Assembly: GCA_007570785.1 (NCBI GenBank)
Contig: ML664161.1
Span: 5,344,723-5,408,722 of the forward strand
DNA from: Antilocapra americana
Taxonomy: Eukaryota > Chordata > Mammalia > Artiodactyla > Antilocapridae
Length of the DNA stretch: 64,000 nucleotides
Direction: 5' to 3'
The notes under the pieces were generated by a model. The model saw only the letters and a program-made list of their open reading frames with translations. It had not been told where the DNA came from and searched no databases. The position numbers and the translations under genes were made by a program. This document shows, piece after piece, positions 1 to 12,589 of the stretch; position 1 is the stretch's first letter; the number at the start of each line of letters is the position of its first letter.

Positions 1-409
1 AGACCATTGGTGGTGGATGCTGAAGAATTCTAATTTTCCTAACTAAGATCAATGTCTAAAGGAAAAAACTTAGAAATATACTTTTTGATTTAGAGAAAGG
101 AAATAAGGAGAAAATAATATCCAAATCTGTTTGGTGTTTAAATAGGAGAGATGAAGCTGGCAAATGTCCTTCCAGCAAGCATGAGTAGCAGTAAATCTTT
201 TCCTCTCATATTTGTGATTTTGGTTTTTAAAATACTGATTTCCAAGCTCTCATTTGTAGCCTAAAGGATACATTTTAAAGATACTTTATTTCATTATTTT
301 CTAAATTTATATTCTTAATATATATCAAGTTATTATATGCCGGTACTGTTAAGAGCTAAGTGTCAGAAAATATGTCTCTGAAAAAGTGAGTAAGTCTCTA
401 AGATAACCT
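1..409. other. Non-repetitive AT-rich DNA
   Basis: I see no gene, recognisable repeat or structured element here. The last 10 bases (400-409, aagataacct) are the left target-site duplication of the SINE that follows. Confidence 0.6.
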
Positions 410-624
410 GTTGTTGTTGCTTATCTGCTAAGATATGTCCGACTCTTTTTGTGACTCCATGGACTGCAGCCCACCAGGCTTCCTTGTTCATGGGATTTCC
501 CAGGCAGAAATACTAGAGTGAGTTGCCATTTCTTTCTCCAGGGGATCTTCCTGACTCAGGAATCTAACCCACGCCTCCTGCATTGCAGGTGGATTCTTTA
601 CCCCTAAGCCGCTGAGGAAGCCTC
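410..624 (-). mobile_element. Bov-tA SINE, full length
   Basis: Read on the - strand this is a tRNA-Glu-like head (ggctcag, then gcaatgcaggaggcg and a box-B-like region) followed by the Bov-A body ending in gactctttttgtgactcc on the + strand. It is flanked by a perfect 10-bp direct repeat, aagataacct, at 400-409 and 625-634, which marks the insertion. The element is non-coding. By established knowledge such SINEs are transcribed by RNA polymerase III and mobilised by BovB. Confidence 0.93.
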
Positions 625-634
625 AAGATAACCT

Positions 635-2396
635 CTTAAGTTTATGAAGATGCTTGAATGATCTGGCTAGAGAAAAAGTTGAAGTGTATTGTTGAAGTAT
701 AACTTTTTAAAAAGATAAAATCGCAGTTCTTATACAAAGATAAACTGAACATATGTCAGAGATTTTATTTGACTCAATGAGTAAACCAATAAGAAGCTAC
801 AAGTAGTTCAAAGGAGAATTTACAGAATGAGCAATAAAGAAAGCAAAAATGAATGTACAAGCAGATGCAAAAGTGCTCTGTCCATGAGGCAATAATTAAT
901 TGCATTTCACAGGTCTCATTTTTCATTTGCATTTCTATAGAGAGGAATGATCTGCAATATTTTCAATAATTTACAGGGTTATCAAATAGCTCCAGAACAA
1001 TGAAAGGCAGAAGTTACCAAGAAAGATGCATCAAACAGAGCATTCAGCAGTCTTTCTGCCCTTTTAAAGCCTTTCCCAACTTTTCCTGAAAATAATAAAG
1101 TTGTTGACATGTCATCTTCCCATGAGCTCACTCATTAGGTGAAAGTCATGCATTTGTTTCTGTTAATTTTTATGAGAAAATATCTGGCAAAAATAGTTCA
1201 ATTAGATTCAAACCAATAATTTTAGGGCAGCTATTAAGAACTAGGATTCTCAAAATGAGTCGAGTACACTTGCTGCAACCAGAGGCCATTTAACCTGCTG
1301 AGATCAGCAAGGTCTGCCATGTTCTGTGCTCTGTGTAAATTAGGAAGTGCGGGTGAATGTTGGTGGAAGTGTTAACTTGGGTGGATCAGAGAGGGTAGCC
1401 TTTAATGGTATTCAACTTTTGACTTCACTGCACCCGAAAGGGATCTTCGGGTAAAAAAATGATCTTTTATCATCCATATCTGATTTTCCTCATGTGTAAC
1501 TACTGCAATTGAGGAGAGACTTTTCCTTTGTGAAGGTAGTCGAGTATGCTGTGCTGTACTTCAAATATATACACAAATTTTAATGCAAAGGTACTCTAAG
1601 TGAAGAATTTCTAGATCTAAGCTACTACACCTACTCTGAAGATGCAGAAAAAAATGTTTCAAAGGTGCAAAAATGGAAAGTGGGAAACTCAGTTTGAAGA
1701 ATACTGTGCCCAAACTGGGATCTTACAAGTATGGGCATGTCTGAAAACCAGTGGATGAGGCTGCCAGTGAACCTGATGAATATAATAGGGCAAGAATTTA
1801 GGGGAGTTACAGACCATAAGCCTTGTATCTTCTTGCAAGAGAGGGAAATTTGAGTGCATCCTAAGAGAGTTTAATAAAAGTCAATAATTACGTAAAGTAG
1901 GTTTTAGCATGCTACTGTAGTCATTGAGTTCATTAGGATATATGCATATTCATCTTGCTTTTGCTGGTACATTAATATAAAAATTTATTATAGCAAAATT
2001 TAACCATGCTCTATTTTTGTAACAAAGTTTAAAAGCTTCCTATAGTCACTTTACTGAGCTCAGGGACTTCCAAAGTAGCAAATATAATAGTTGAGTCCTG
2101 TCATACTCATTAGAAGGGACAGATGATTCCCCAGAACTGAGAGATGTTCTTAATAATAATAATTACAATAAAAAAAGTCACTGCTGTATTAAGATGTGCT
2201 TCTGAGGGAAAGCCTTTCATTTTAAAAGATAAAGAGTTTCTAACATGTCCTATTCACCAGAATCTAAATTATCTAAGGCATGCTGCTAGAGTGTCCTAAA
2301 CACAAATACTTGGAATCTCTTTTCCTAACTGACAAGCAATAAATTACCAAAATGAATAAAATAGAGGTAGTTAAAAAATCAATTCTGACTCCTTCT
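635..2396. other. Non-repetitive DNA, no gene seen
   Basis: AT-rich single-copy-looking sequence. There is no long reading frame and no repeat family that I recognise. The stretch 1250-1380 is slightly less AT-rich (contains gagtcgagtacacttgctgc) but shows no exon signature that I would defend. Confidence 0.5.
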
Positions 2397-2407
2397 AAAC
2401 TAATGAC

Positions 2408-3030
2408 GGGGAAACGGTAGAAACAGTGGCTGACTTTATTTTTCGGGGCTCCAAAATCACTGCAGATGGTGACTGCAGCCATGAAATTAAAAGACGCTTA
2501 CTCATTGGAAGGAAAGTTATGACCAACCTAGACAGCATATTAAAAAGCAGAGACATTATTTTGTCAACAAAGGTCCATCTAGTCAAGGCTATGGTTTTTC
2601 CAGTAGTCATGTATGGATGTGAGAGTTGGACTATAAGGAAAGCTGAGCGCCGAAGAATTGATGCTTTTGAACTGTGCTGTTGGAGAAGACTCTTGAGAGT
2701 CCCTTGGACTGCAAGGAGATCCAACCAGTCCATCCTAAAGGAGATCAGTCCTGGGTGTTCATTGGAAGGATTGATGTTGAAGCTGAAACTGCAATCCTTT
2801 GGCCACTTCATTTGAAGTGTTGACTCATTGGAAAAGACCCTGATTCTGGGAAAGATTGAGGGCAGGAAGAAAAGGGGACGACAGAGGATGAGATGGCTGG
2901 ATGGCATCACCGACACAATGAACATGGGTTTGGGTGGACTCTGGGAGTTGGTGATGGACAGGGAGGCCTGGTGTGCTTGGTTCATGGGGTCGCAAAGAGT
3001 CGGACACAACTGAGCAACTGAACTGAACTG
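2408..3030 (+). mobile_element. BovB LINE, 5'-truncated 3' end
   Basis: This is the last 0.6 kb of a BovB (RTE clade) non-LTR retrotransposon, read 5' to 3' on the + strand and ending in the tail ctgaactgaactg. A perfect 11-bp target-site duplication, aaactaatgac, lies at 2397-2407 and 3031-3041, so the boundaries are firm. Heavy 5' truncation is usual for target-primed reverse transcription. Confidence 0.95.
2426..3013 (+). pseudogene. BovB ORF2 C-terminal fragment with one in-frame stop
   Basis: The frame encodes the part of the BovB polyprotein that lies beyond the reverse-transcriptase core, including the family blocks SHEIKRRLL, KAMVFPVVMYGCESWT and AFELCCWRRLL. A TGA at 2813-2815 interrupts it; the same frame then resumes ([16 protein letters not shown]) to the natural stop at 3011-3013. 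The catalytic YADD lies upstream of the truncation and is absent, so the fragment cannot be active. Confidence 0.88.
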
Positions 3031-3041
3031 AAACTAATGAC

Positions 3042-6000
3042 ATCAATAAATTTTATTTATGTAAAATAAAATTGTACATACTGATTATTATACTCTTCCT
3101 CTTTATAAAACTCTGCTGCTTTAGTCCCTCAGTTGTTGGCCAAGTATTGTGGAGGCACTTTGGTCCAGCATGGAGATTGATTTCTATTTCTCAGACTGTC
3201 ATTTTCTAACTTTGCAATGTTCTTCTTGACTGAACAGGATACAAGTTCTAAATAAAGTTTTTTTTTTAATAAACTTTTTATTTTCTAATACAAAAAAGAA
3301 GAACACAAGATTAAACATTTTTGCAAACAGATTTCCTGGAAATTTCAGTATGTTTGAGCACTGAAGATATGCCTATAGAATTAATAGACTCAGTTAAAAA
3401 TAATCACCTGTTAAAAGGATAGTTAATATGAATCAATTAAATATGTATGAGATTTGAATCTGCAGATGTATGGTAACCTAAAAAAGAGAACTTTGCACAT
3501 ATGTTGAGGATGGACTTTAAGGAATTATAGGAAATAGAGATATTTTCTACACCTCAGGAAAAAAGATGATAATATCCTCAGTTTTTAACTAAAATATCAC
3601 CAATATAAGATTCTTCTTTCTTATTGAGGTAATGTTAAAATAAGTGTTCTGGTTGATTGGTAATATAGAAAGTGTAATAATTTACCTTCAATTTGGGAGG
3701 AGAATCCTCTCTAGTGAATACAAGTGGCAAATAGAAAAGTCTCTGTAGCATAAAAGCGATTTGATACTCGATTCAGAGTTAGGAGGCATCTGTTGGATGC
3801 TGTCTTGCTACTTGTTAACCATTTATCCTTAGGAATATTGTGAAACGCTATCCTCTGTCCTTATATTTGAAGTGAAGTCAGTGACACCACCATAGGATAT
3901 TTAGGGAAAAATTAAATACAACCTGACTTCATTTTTCGCAAATAAGAAGCACTTATTAAGTATTTATTGGCATTACCTCTTTCTAAAATCTGGCTGAAAT
4001 GACCCATGAAACAATTCAGTTTGTTTGTTTTGATACTGTGAGAACCATCCTTGTCCGTTTCGCCACAGCATAGAGGTACCACTTCCTATCATATTACTAA
4101 CAGAGGTATATGCTAGCATTCCTGGATGGTGCTAATATATCTGGGTAAAATAGTGAAAGCTACAATGATGTGTAATTTGAAAAAAGCCTCTCAACTGATT
4201 CTGCTATGATTCTTTCTAATTGGAGAGTTGGCATAATTACACATTTTTTTCTGAAGTACATTGATGACAAGAAGAGGGCCTGTGAATGAATTGCACAATT
4301 TGTCTGACTCTAGAAATATACACAGTATAATTGTCACATTATTATTGTGGATTATAAATTAATCACTCATCATCTTCAGGTGAGCTATTAAGATTCAAGC
4401 CAGTATACTTGAGGACTCAGAGCATCAAGGTGGGAACTGATTTTTGTCTTTCACTTATTTTAATCTACTTTTTTGCCCAGAAAAGGATGATACTTTTCCC
4501 TTGAAATATGCACTGTCCAATTGGCCAGCCATTTCAAACCAGAGATAGTCCTAGGCACAGTTTTAAAAACAAGTGACATCCCATCAGTGGAATGAGAAAT
4601 CCTTTCTCGAAGACCACTTACTGGTTTCAACAAAAGGGGAAAAAGTTTAATAATAGAGATTGGACTTCTAAGTATGTTGTTTTTCTTGGGCACATTGTAT
4701 ATGCTGAAAAGTTAATGCTGTTTTTAAAGTTAATTCATGATAATTGAACTGAAGTGCTGGGAAAGTGCTGTTAGAGAGTCTGTTTATGAACCTTGTGCCC
4801 TCTTTGTCAATTCAGTAAAAGCAGTGCTCCGGGAAAGAAAGGAGAGTGAGCTGACAGCATGGTGTGCACTTAGTCATATGTGCCTCCTTCTCCCCGAAAG
4901 TATCTGTTTTTCTAAGTGCTGTTTTTCTTTAACTCCGTCCACCTCACTGAGTCAGCAGACCTGCTAGCCCCATTATCGCTCTACTTTGAAGTCCAGGAAG
5001 GACTGCTAAAATTTTGGTAGCAATTCACTGCAAATCACTTTTGTTGCTCTGAGGTGTAGATCAGAGTGGACAAGATGAATTAGGAGGAGGACAATGTGTG
5101 GGGACCAGTGAATTAAATAAACTCTTGGGTGATCACATTGACAGGTATTTTTAAGTAAATACAATTCCCAGTCTTTGTTGGGCTCTGGGATATTGTTTTC
5201 TCCTAAGTGCTGCTGGGACGAAGCCTTCGTAGGAAGCGCTACACTTTTCCCTAGCAATTCCATTTTATAATGAATGCCTAAAACTTGGTAACAACTTTTA
5301 TCTTCAGCCATAGCAGGTTAATTGACCTATGCTCTATTCAAACACTGGGATACCAAGAGAGCATTAAAATGGTCATTTCAGGTAATATTTAATTACATGG
5401 AATATTATCCCTGATAAGTCACATGAAAACAAAGAGTAAAAGACCATATAGTATTTTTTGTTCCTTTAAAAAAAGTTTGTGTGAAAGAAAAGAGACAACT
5501 AGAATATGCAGATAATAGTAACAGTAAATTTTTGGTGAGGAGATTTGGCATTTCCTTCCTTGCTTTCCTCATTACCTTCAACAAGTCTGAATTACAAAAA
5601 ATTATAATAAAGTTATAAGAAAATTATAAAGAAATAACTTTTAAAAAAAGTATGTACATGTCAAAGAAATCATGCTTGTAAGCAAAAAGAAATTAGCAGG
5701 AAAGGTTGATTATATTTCTAATTAATTACCCAACTGTATTATTTCACTTTTCCTAAGAATTGAGCCTTCTAGAAGCCCCTTTGCAAATAAAATGATATTA
5801 AAGGAGAAACATATATTGACCAAGATCATGTAATTGTGAAAGAAATGTAGAAACAGTATCAATGTGTAAAGTCAAAAAATAATTGAATCCACAGTTGCTT
5901 CATATCCTGAAAACAAAATCAGATGGCAGTTCTTTAGAGGTGATAAATTAGAGTACGTTATTATGTGTAAAACTGTTTTAAAATATTTATAATACAAAAT

Positions 6001-6129
6001 ATTTATAATAAAAATTATTTCATGAACCAAGAACATCATGCAAGCAAAGACAGCTTCAACTTGTGGGGGAATTGGCTGAGGTGCTCACAGCACCGCAGTT
6101 TTAAAATGGGTAGTCCGGGAGTTGGGCTG
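3042..6129. other. Non-repetitive DNA, no gene seen
   Basis: About 3 kb without a repeat that I recognise. Short open frames at 4460-4693 (-), 4737-4967 (+) and 5006-5311 (-) have no recognisable domain and are of chance length. A short direct repeat sits at 5981-6010. Confidence 0.5.
5981..6010. repeat. 15-bp tandem duplication
   Basis: The AT-rich unit aaatatttataata occurs twice head to tail with one base between the copies. This looks like simple slippage. Confidence 0.7.
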
Positions 6130-6335
6130 GAGGTGATGGAAAGAACAAGGAGTCAGAATGGCTTTCTGTTCACTTCATTAGATTGTGTGATTTCTTTGGA
6201 CCTTGAGATTCTAATCTGAAAATTGGAGAAAATAATAATAAATAGCTATTAAAGTTGTTAAATAAAAAGCTTTTTTAAGGTGCCTAGGGAAATGCTTGCC
6301 AGAAAGCAGTGATTCAATGAATATTAGCTTGGTAC
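6130..6335 (+). repeat. MIR-like SINE relic
   Basis: The order of blocks follows the MIR consensus as I remember it: a gagtcagaatgg-like start, tgtgtgatttctttggacctt, ctgaaaattgg with following aataataa, gttgtta, and cctagggaaatgcttg near the end. The sequence is strongly diverged, as expected for a repeat that predates the placental radiation. Confidence 0.6.
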
Positions 6336-6787
6336 TGAATTTGGAGTCTCCCTTGGTGATTCAAATTTAATTATTGAAAAGGCTAATGGCTTCAAAAGTA
6401 GCCATTTTAGAAAGTGAATTCACAGCAGGGAGAAAAAACCCAAGCAGTTATTCTTTCATGGAACTCCAAGAACAGGTCTTGGACTAATTTATTCAATTTA
6501 GTACCAAATAGCCATGGAACAGCAATTTTTAAAATTTTTGTCATTTGTTTGGGTTCATATTTGACTTTGATAAGTTCACAAGTGCAGAGATACTTTCAGC
6601 TTGAGAACAAGTTGAATTTTCATCCTAGAAGCTTCATATCCAGCAGGTTGACTGACAGTCATTCTAAGGGAGAGATCAGAAACAGAATAACAAGTTGGTG
6701 GCAATTAAAGACCGAACTGTTGAGTAAGGAAATTAGGTTGGAATTTCATCGTTGTGAAATCTATTTGACTCCCATCATCCTTACAGC
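6336..6787. other. Non-repetitive DNA
   Basis: The 126-codon open frame at 6414-6794 (+) has no recognisable domain, and its end runs into the BovB insertion. I treat it as chance. Confidence 0.5.
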
Positions 6788-7208
6788 ATGTTAAACCTAG
6801 ACAGTGTAATAAAAAGCAGAGACATCACTTTGCTGACCAAGGTCCATACAGTCAAAGCTATGGTTTTTCCAGTAGTTGAGTACGGATGTGAGCACTGGAC
6901 CATAAAGAAGACTGAACTCCAAAGAATTGATACTTTCAAAATGTGGTGGTGGAAAAGACTCTTTGAGAGCCCCTTTGGCTAATGCTGATGTGAAGAGCTG
7001 ACTCACTGGAAAAGACCCTGATGCAGGGAAAGATTGGAGGCAAAATGAAAAGGGGGCAGCAGAGGATGAAATGTCTAGATAGACTCAGTGGACATGGATT
7101 TGAGCAAACTCTGGGAGATAGTGAAGGACAGGGAAGCCTGGAGTGCTGCAGACCATGGGGTGGCAAAAAGTTGGACCTGACTTATTGACTGAACAACAAC
7201 AACAAAAA
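6788..7208 (+). mobile_element. BovB LINE 3' end, internally deleted
   Basis: A 5'-truncated BovB 3' end with the blocks SVIKSRDITLLTKVHTVKAMVF and WWWKRL on the + strand, ending in gactgaacaacaacaac. Roughly 100 bases expected between ttgagagcccc and gaagagctgactcactgg are missing. Imperfect flanking repeats tccttacagc (6778-6787) and ttcttacatc (7209-7218) may be the aged target-site duplication. Confidence 0.85.
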
Positions 7209-7218
7209 TTCTTACATC

Positions 7219-8389
7219 AAGAAAACAAAATTATGTCTAACTTTTCAAAAGAATAATTTTTGTAGGGGAAAGGAAATGCTAAAACAGCTTTATGAAATTA
7301 CATCCTCTGAAGTGTTGTACAAAACAGTACTCTCTCTGACACGTAATTTGCCTTTAAACAATTCAGAAGAATCTGAATGGTGACTGTTACCTGAGTCTTT
7401 ATCTAAAAAATTCAGTGGTAGGGCAGTATTTGTACTTGGTGAAGTCTCTTGTGGAACATCTTTTCAGCTAAGACATGGAGGTGAAGGCTTTTTCTGGGGT
7501 CACAATGATACCACAGTTAAATTCAGCTTGTAAAAGCAGAGACTTACTGGTTTTCTATTTTACATTTTTGAGTCCATTTTGTTTTAAAATCATTGCAGCC
7601 TAGATTTCTTTTACCTGTTTTCAAGTCACAATAATTCTGAAATAATCATTTCACCAATCACAACACAAAATATTCACTAAGACTTTCACACCACTCTATA
7701 AAACAAAGCAATTCTATGATCATAAAAAGCTTTAAACATCTGAGTTGGGTCTGGGAAAGAGTACTGTGTAATATCTTTTCAGACTTGTAAAGCACAGAGA
7801 AGTGGATAGTATTCAACATATGGAGTTGTTCATTTTGCAGAACACTTGCTATCAGATGTTCTTAAATAACAGGATGAGGAACACATGCTTAATTAGCTCA
7901 ATTGTCTGTGGATAACTGTGGTGATGCTCAACTTTTCTTTCAGTTTCAAGTTTATGATGCCTTGGAAATTCTCTCTGAAATTTGCTCTAGCATATAATGC
8001 TTGTACATTGTGCTTTAATAAAATTATCCAGCCTTAATGAAATCCTGCTGTAGTCCATCAAAATATTTCTGCTCAGCAATAATATTATCACATAAAGCTA
8101 TAATCATACCTTAAACTTACAATTTTATGGGCTATGTTTTGAAGATATACTTTTCTACAAATTTTATTCAATTGTGAACACATCTTCTCATTACCTTTTA
8201 TTTGAAAAAATTACAACCTTTGCCTTTAATATTAGATCTAATAATATTAATATCTCTTTTGGTCACCTAGTCATTGAATGGCTGTTTTAGGTGTCATGAA
8301 ATCAAATGCTTAAGATATCAACAGTAGGAAGAAGAAATAATTGTGGAGAATTGGGGCTGTTCCAGTGTAGCAGCAGGGATATCGTGTGT
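7219..8389. other. Non-repetitive AT-rich DNA
   Basis: I see no gene, repeat family or structured element in this stretch. Confidence 0.5.
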
Positions 8390-9095
8390 GTATATGTATC
8401 AGTTCCCTATTGCTGCTGTAACAAATTGCCACAAACTTGGTGACTTGAACATAAATTTATTTTCTTACAGTTCTGGAGATGAGAAGTCTGAAATGAGTCT
8501 CACTGAGCTAAAGTCAAGGTGTTGGCAGTGATATGGAGGCTCTAGGGGAGAGTGTTTTCCTTGCCTTTTCTATCTTATGGACACTGCCTGCATTTCTTGG
8601 CTCCTGGCTGCCTTCCATCCTTAAAGTCACCAGTAGCCAGTCAAGCCTTTCTCACCCTGTACCACTCTGACCCTGATTCTTTTTCTTTCCTTTCCCATAT
8701 TTAAAAGACACATATGCTTATGTTGGGTCCACCTGGATAATCCAAGATAATCTACTTTAACATCCGTTTATTAGCAACCTTAATTCCATATGGAACCTTG
8801 ATTCCTGCTTTCCATATAATATATTCACAGGTACTGGAGATCAGGGCATGGATATTTGTGGAGTCAGGGCTTCCCTGGTGGCTAGTGGTGAAGAATCTGT
8901 CACTGCAGAAGACTCGGCTTGGAAGATCCCCTGGAGGAGATAATGGCAACCCATTCCAGTACTCTTGCCTGGGAAATCCCACAGACAGAGAAGCCTGGTG
9001 GGCAACAGTCCATGGGTCATGAAAGAGTCAGACATTACTGAATGACTAAACAACAGCAAATTGGTAAGGTGGCAATTATTCTATCCAACATGGAA
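8390..9095 (+). repeat. Ancient mammalian interspersed repeat, interrupted
   Basis: The start resembles a common eutherian repeat: ctgctgtaacaaattgcc, acaaacttggtgactt, then acagttctggag, aaggtgttggca, cacctggataatccaagat and a terminal caattattctatccaacat. The end (after 9056) is separated from the body by a Bov-tA inserted at 8867. I recognise the pattern but will not assign a family name. A relative lies at 17585-18228. Confidence 0.6.
8867..9056 (+). mobile_element. Bov-tA SINE
   Basis: The head gggcttccctggtggcta opens the tRNA-like part, followed by agatcccctggaggag and the Bov-A body ending in agagtcagacattactgaa. It is nested within the ancient repeat at 8390-9095. I could not read a convincing target-site duplication. 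Confidence 0.9.
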
Positions 9096-9315
9096 TGTAT
9101 TTCCATTTTAAAATAAGCTTCAAAGTGATGTTTCAGGTAAAATATCTGGATATTTAAATGTTTAAAACTTACTATAGCTTTTTAAAACTATACCATATAT
9201 GGGATCTCAATAGGACCATTAAAGTCTACAGGCTGTTTATAACCACTTGTCTATCACATGTCTGACTCTATGCAAAGCATCATGCCTTTTTCACTTATGG
9301 TTTTTCCGTCTAATT

Positions 9316-9530
9316 GCGGAAGAAGATGGCTCAGCAGCTAAAGATCCACCTGCAATTCAGGGGACATGGGAGACGCAGGTTTGATCCCTGGGTTAGGAAG
9401 ATCCCATGGAGAGGGAAATATAAACCACTACAGCACTGTCGCCTGGAAAATCCCATGAACAGAGGAGTTTGGCAGGCTACAGTTCACGGGGTGGCAAGAG
9501 TCAAATACAACTTAGCAAGTAAGCGCAAAA
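9316..9530 (+). mobile_element. Bov-tA SINE, diverged
   Basis: Blocks atggctcagcagctaaaga, tttgatccctgggttagg, ctggaaaatcccatgaac and acggggtggcaagagtc follow the Bov-tA order but are more diverged than neighbouring copies, so this is an older insertion. The 5' edge is approximate. Confidence 0.8.
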
Positions 9531-9694
9531 ATATTTAAGCATGTCAGTACAACTGTATGTGAACAACAGTATATGAACATTATGTAGGGGGGTGCTTAGG
9601 GGATGATCAATGTAGGGTAAAATAAGATAGTTCTTGGGAAAAAAATAAAGATCTGTATTGATGAAGGAAATTTAAAAGATGGTATGATTAGACA

Positions 9695-10558
9695 TCATGA
9701 GAATCGCTGGGCTGGAAGAAGCACAAGCTGGAATCAAGATTGCCAGGAGAAATATCAATAACCTCAGATATGCAGATGACATCACCCTTATGGCACAAAG
9801 TGAAGAGGAACTAAAAAGCCTTTTGATGAAAGTGAAAGAAGAGAGTGAAAAAATTGGCTTAAAGCTCAACATTCAGAAAACTAAGATCGTGGCATCTGGT
9901 CCCATTACTTCATGGCAAATAGATGGGGAAACAGTGGAAACAGTGTCGGACTTTATTTCTGGGGGCTCCAAAATCACTGCAGGTGGTGATTGCAGCCATG
10001 AAATTAAAAAACGCTTACTCCTTGGAAGGAAAGCTATGACCAACCTAGATAGCATATTAAAAAGCAGAGACATTACTTTTCCAACAAAGGTCCATCTAGT
10101 CAAGGCTATGGTTTTTCCAGTAGTCATGTAGAGGTGTGAGAGTTGGATGGTGAAGAAAGCTGAGCACCGAAGAATTGATGCTTTTGAGCTATGGTGTTGG
10201 AGAAGACTCTTGAGAGTCCCTTGGACTGCATGGAGATTCAACCAGTCCATCCTAAAGGAGATCAGTCCTGGGTGTTCATTGGAAGGACTGATGTTGAAGC
10301 TGAAACTCCAATACTTTGGCCACCTCATGGGAAGAGTTGACACACTGGAAAAGACCCTGATGCTGGGAAGGATTGGGGGCAGGAGGAGAAGGGGACGACA
10401 GAGGATGAGATGGCTGGATGGCATCACCAACTCGATGGACATGAGCTTGGGTAAACTCCAGGAGTTGGTGATGGACAGGGAGGCCTGGCGTGCTGCGATT
10501 CATGGGGTCGCAAAGAGTCGGACACGACTGAGCGACTGATCTGAACTGAACTGAGCTG
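9695..10558 (+). mobile_element. BovB LINE, 0.86 kb, young-looking copy
   Basis: A 5'-truncated BovB ending in ctgaactgaactgagctg. A perfect 11-bp target-site duplication, atgattagaca, flanks it at 9684-9694 and 10559-10569. It keeps an almost intact reading frame. Together with the similar 3' part of the - strand copy at 11981-14481 it forms an inverted repeat with a spacer of about 1.4 kb. Confidence 0.96.
9697..10539 (+). pseudogene. BovB ORF2 3' part: RT active-site region to C terminus, one stop codon
   Basis: The frame begins inside the reverse-transcriptase domain and holds the active-site box YADD at residues 25-28 (LRYADDITL). It then runs through the SHEIKKRLLLGRKAMTN and [13 protein letters not shown] blocks to the natural stop at 10537-10539 (KSRTRLSD). 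The only break is a TAG at 10129-10131, where relatives have a Tyr codon (TAT), so one base change would explain it. The first RT motif (FIDYAKAFD) and the endonuclease domain lie in the missing 5' part, so no enzyme can be made. Confidence 0.92.
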
Positions 10559-10654
10559 ATGATTAGACAGAGTTAGCCTCTAGGCAGCAGGCAGAGGAAA
10601 GAACACAATGTATATTGATAGACACACTTAGAAGCTGATCTTACTAGGGTAGGA

Positions 10655-11560
10655 GGGATCAGTTCAGGGCAGATCAAATGATGTAGTCACACAGGTAATA
10701 CAAAGCTTCACGGATTTCTTTAGAGTTTGGCTTTGTTTTGAAAAACATTAAGTTTTTTTGAATTCTTGAGCCAAAGAAACAGGTAGATATAAGAGAGTTA
10801 TTTTGAGTATTATCGTAACAAAAATGAAAGCATAAAGCCCAAAAGATGACTCTTTCAGTTATCCAGGTGTGCAATAATGAGAAATCTGTACTGAGGTGCT
10901 TGATGTGGATTGAAAAACATCTAAAAGCCATTTCAGAGAAAGGATCAGCAGGATTAACAAATGAGATAAAGGTAATGATAAGATTTCAAGCCCAAGGATC
11001 AGGAGGATGATGGAATCATGGGCTGAGATACATAGATTTAGGTAATTAAAAACATTGGATTAGATGGCTTCTTTTTCCCAAGGGAAAAGGACATGGGGCC
11101 AAGGACCAGTCTTTAAGTCATGCCTATATTAGAGCAGTAGGAAAAGATGAGAGAGTAGAGCAAGGGGGGAAAGCAGAACCATCAAAATACAGTGCCTTGA
11201 CAATCAGGGAAGGGGGAGTTTTAGGATAAGGAAAAGAAAATATTCTGTGATAACAAATACAGTTTTGTTTTTTTTTTTTTTTTTTGTTGTTTGTTTCCAA
11301 CGTGAGAATTGTTTGATAGAGAAGGTGAGGGCAAGATTTAGAAAACTTGTTCAAAAGAGTTGGCAATGGAATTTGAGGTAGAGATGGAATGCTCATTAAG
11401 GGTGAGAAGATAAGTTCCTAAATTTGTTCATCTTGAAATGGTTACAAGACAAAAACAAGGCCATGGAAGAACAGAGAGTGATGTTCCTGATGAGGTAGAT
11501 GTAAGACACCTCTGAAGTATGTGCCACTTGACAGCATCTTTCAGACGTGCTCTCCTGCCT
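10655..11560. repeat. Probable ancient interspersed repeat, purine-rich strand
   Basis: Several blocks (gttatccaggtgtgcaataa near 10858, aaggaccagtctttaag near 11100, gagagtagagcaagg near 11150) resemble a long ancient mammalian repeat that I also suspect at 34.1-37.3 kb. A run of T at 11268-11285 interrupts it. The match is from memory of a consensus and the divergence is large, so the name is left open. Confidence 0.35.
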
Positions 11561-11976
11561 TTAGGGTGAGCCCAGGACACCCTGTCTGCTCTATGACCTC
11601 ACCCTATTGGCTGAAATATATTTTCAGAGAGAAGGAATGGGAACCTGACTCAACCTAGGTCAATTATAATCTCTTTTTCTATGAGCCTGAGAAATGGGCT
11701 TATTTATTTCTGTGGATGATCGGAAATGTAGACATGTAAACATAGGTTCTGAATGTATTATTTATTTAACTATGTATATGTACATCACAGCAGTGATAAT
11801 CAGTCCAGCAATGAGAGAGCAAAAGAGAGGGCAGAGCAGAGAGTCAGGGAGAAAAATGCTAACATTATGTTCCTGTTGGCTTTCTTTTCTCTACTTTGAA
11901 CATCTGAAGTTTTCCCTCACCTCTGGATTTCTATGTTTAATTGTAATCTTTCCTACACATTCTCTTCCTGACTTAA
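11561..11976. other. Non-repetitive DNA
   Basis: No gene or repeat seen. An open frame at 11694-12020 (+) crosses into antisense BovB sequence and is not a gene. Confidence 0.5.
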
Positions 11977-12589
11977 AATCAGTTGAGTTCAGTCACTCAG
12001 TTGTGTCCAACTCTTTGTGACCCCATGGACTGCAGCATGCCAGGACTCCCTGTCCATCACCGACTCCCAGCATTTATTCAAACTCATGTCCATTGAGTGG
12101 GTGATGCCATCCAACCATCTCATCCTCTGTCATCCCCTTCTCCTGCCTTCAATCTTTCCCAGCATCAGGGTCTTTTCCAATGAGTCAGTTCTTCACATCA
12201 GGTGGCCAAAGTATTGGAGTTTCAGGTTCAGCATCAGTCTTCCAATGAATATTCAGTACTGATTTCCTTTAGTATGAATTGGTTGGATCTCTTTGGAATC
12301 CAAGGGATTCTCAAGAGTCTTCTCCAACACCACAGTTCAAAAGCATCAATTCTTCGGTGCTTATGGTCCAACTCTCACATCCGTATACAAATACTGGAAA
12401 AACCATAGCTTTGACAAGACATACCTTTGTTGGCAAAGTAATGTCTCTGCTTTTAAAGTGCTGTCTAGGTTGGTTACAACTTCTCTTCCAAGGAGCAAGT
12501 ATCTTTTAAATTCATGGCTGCAGTCACCATTTGTAGTGATTTTTGGAGCCCCTGAAAATAAAGTCTCTCACTGTTTCCCCAACTATTTG

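Noticed and set aside
8752..9059. Overlapping open frames on both strands at a SINE, resembling small proteins
   Set aside because: They are translations of a Bov-tA and shift with each copy (the same GKSTGMGCH or NPLQCSCLENP-like strings recur at most SINEs in the window).
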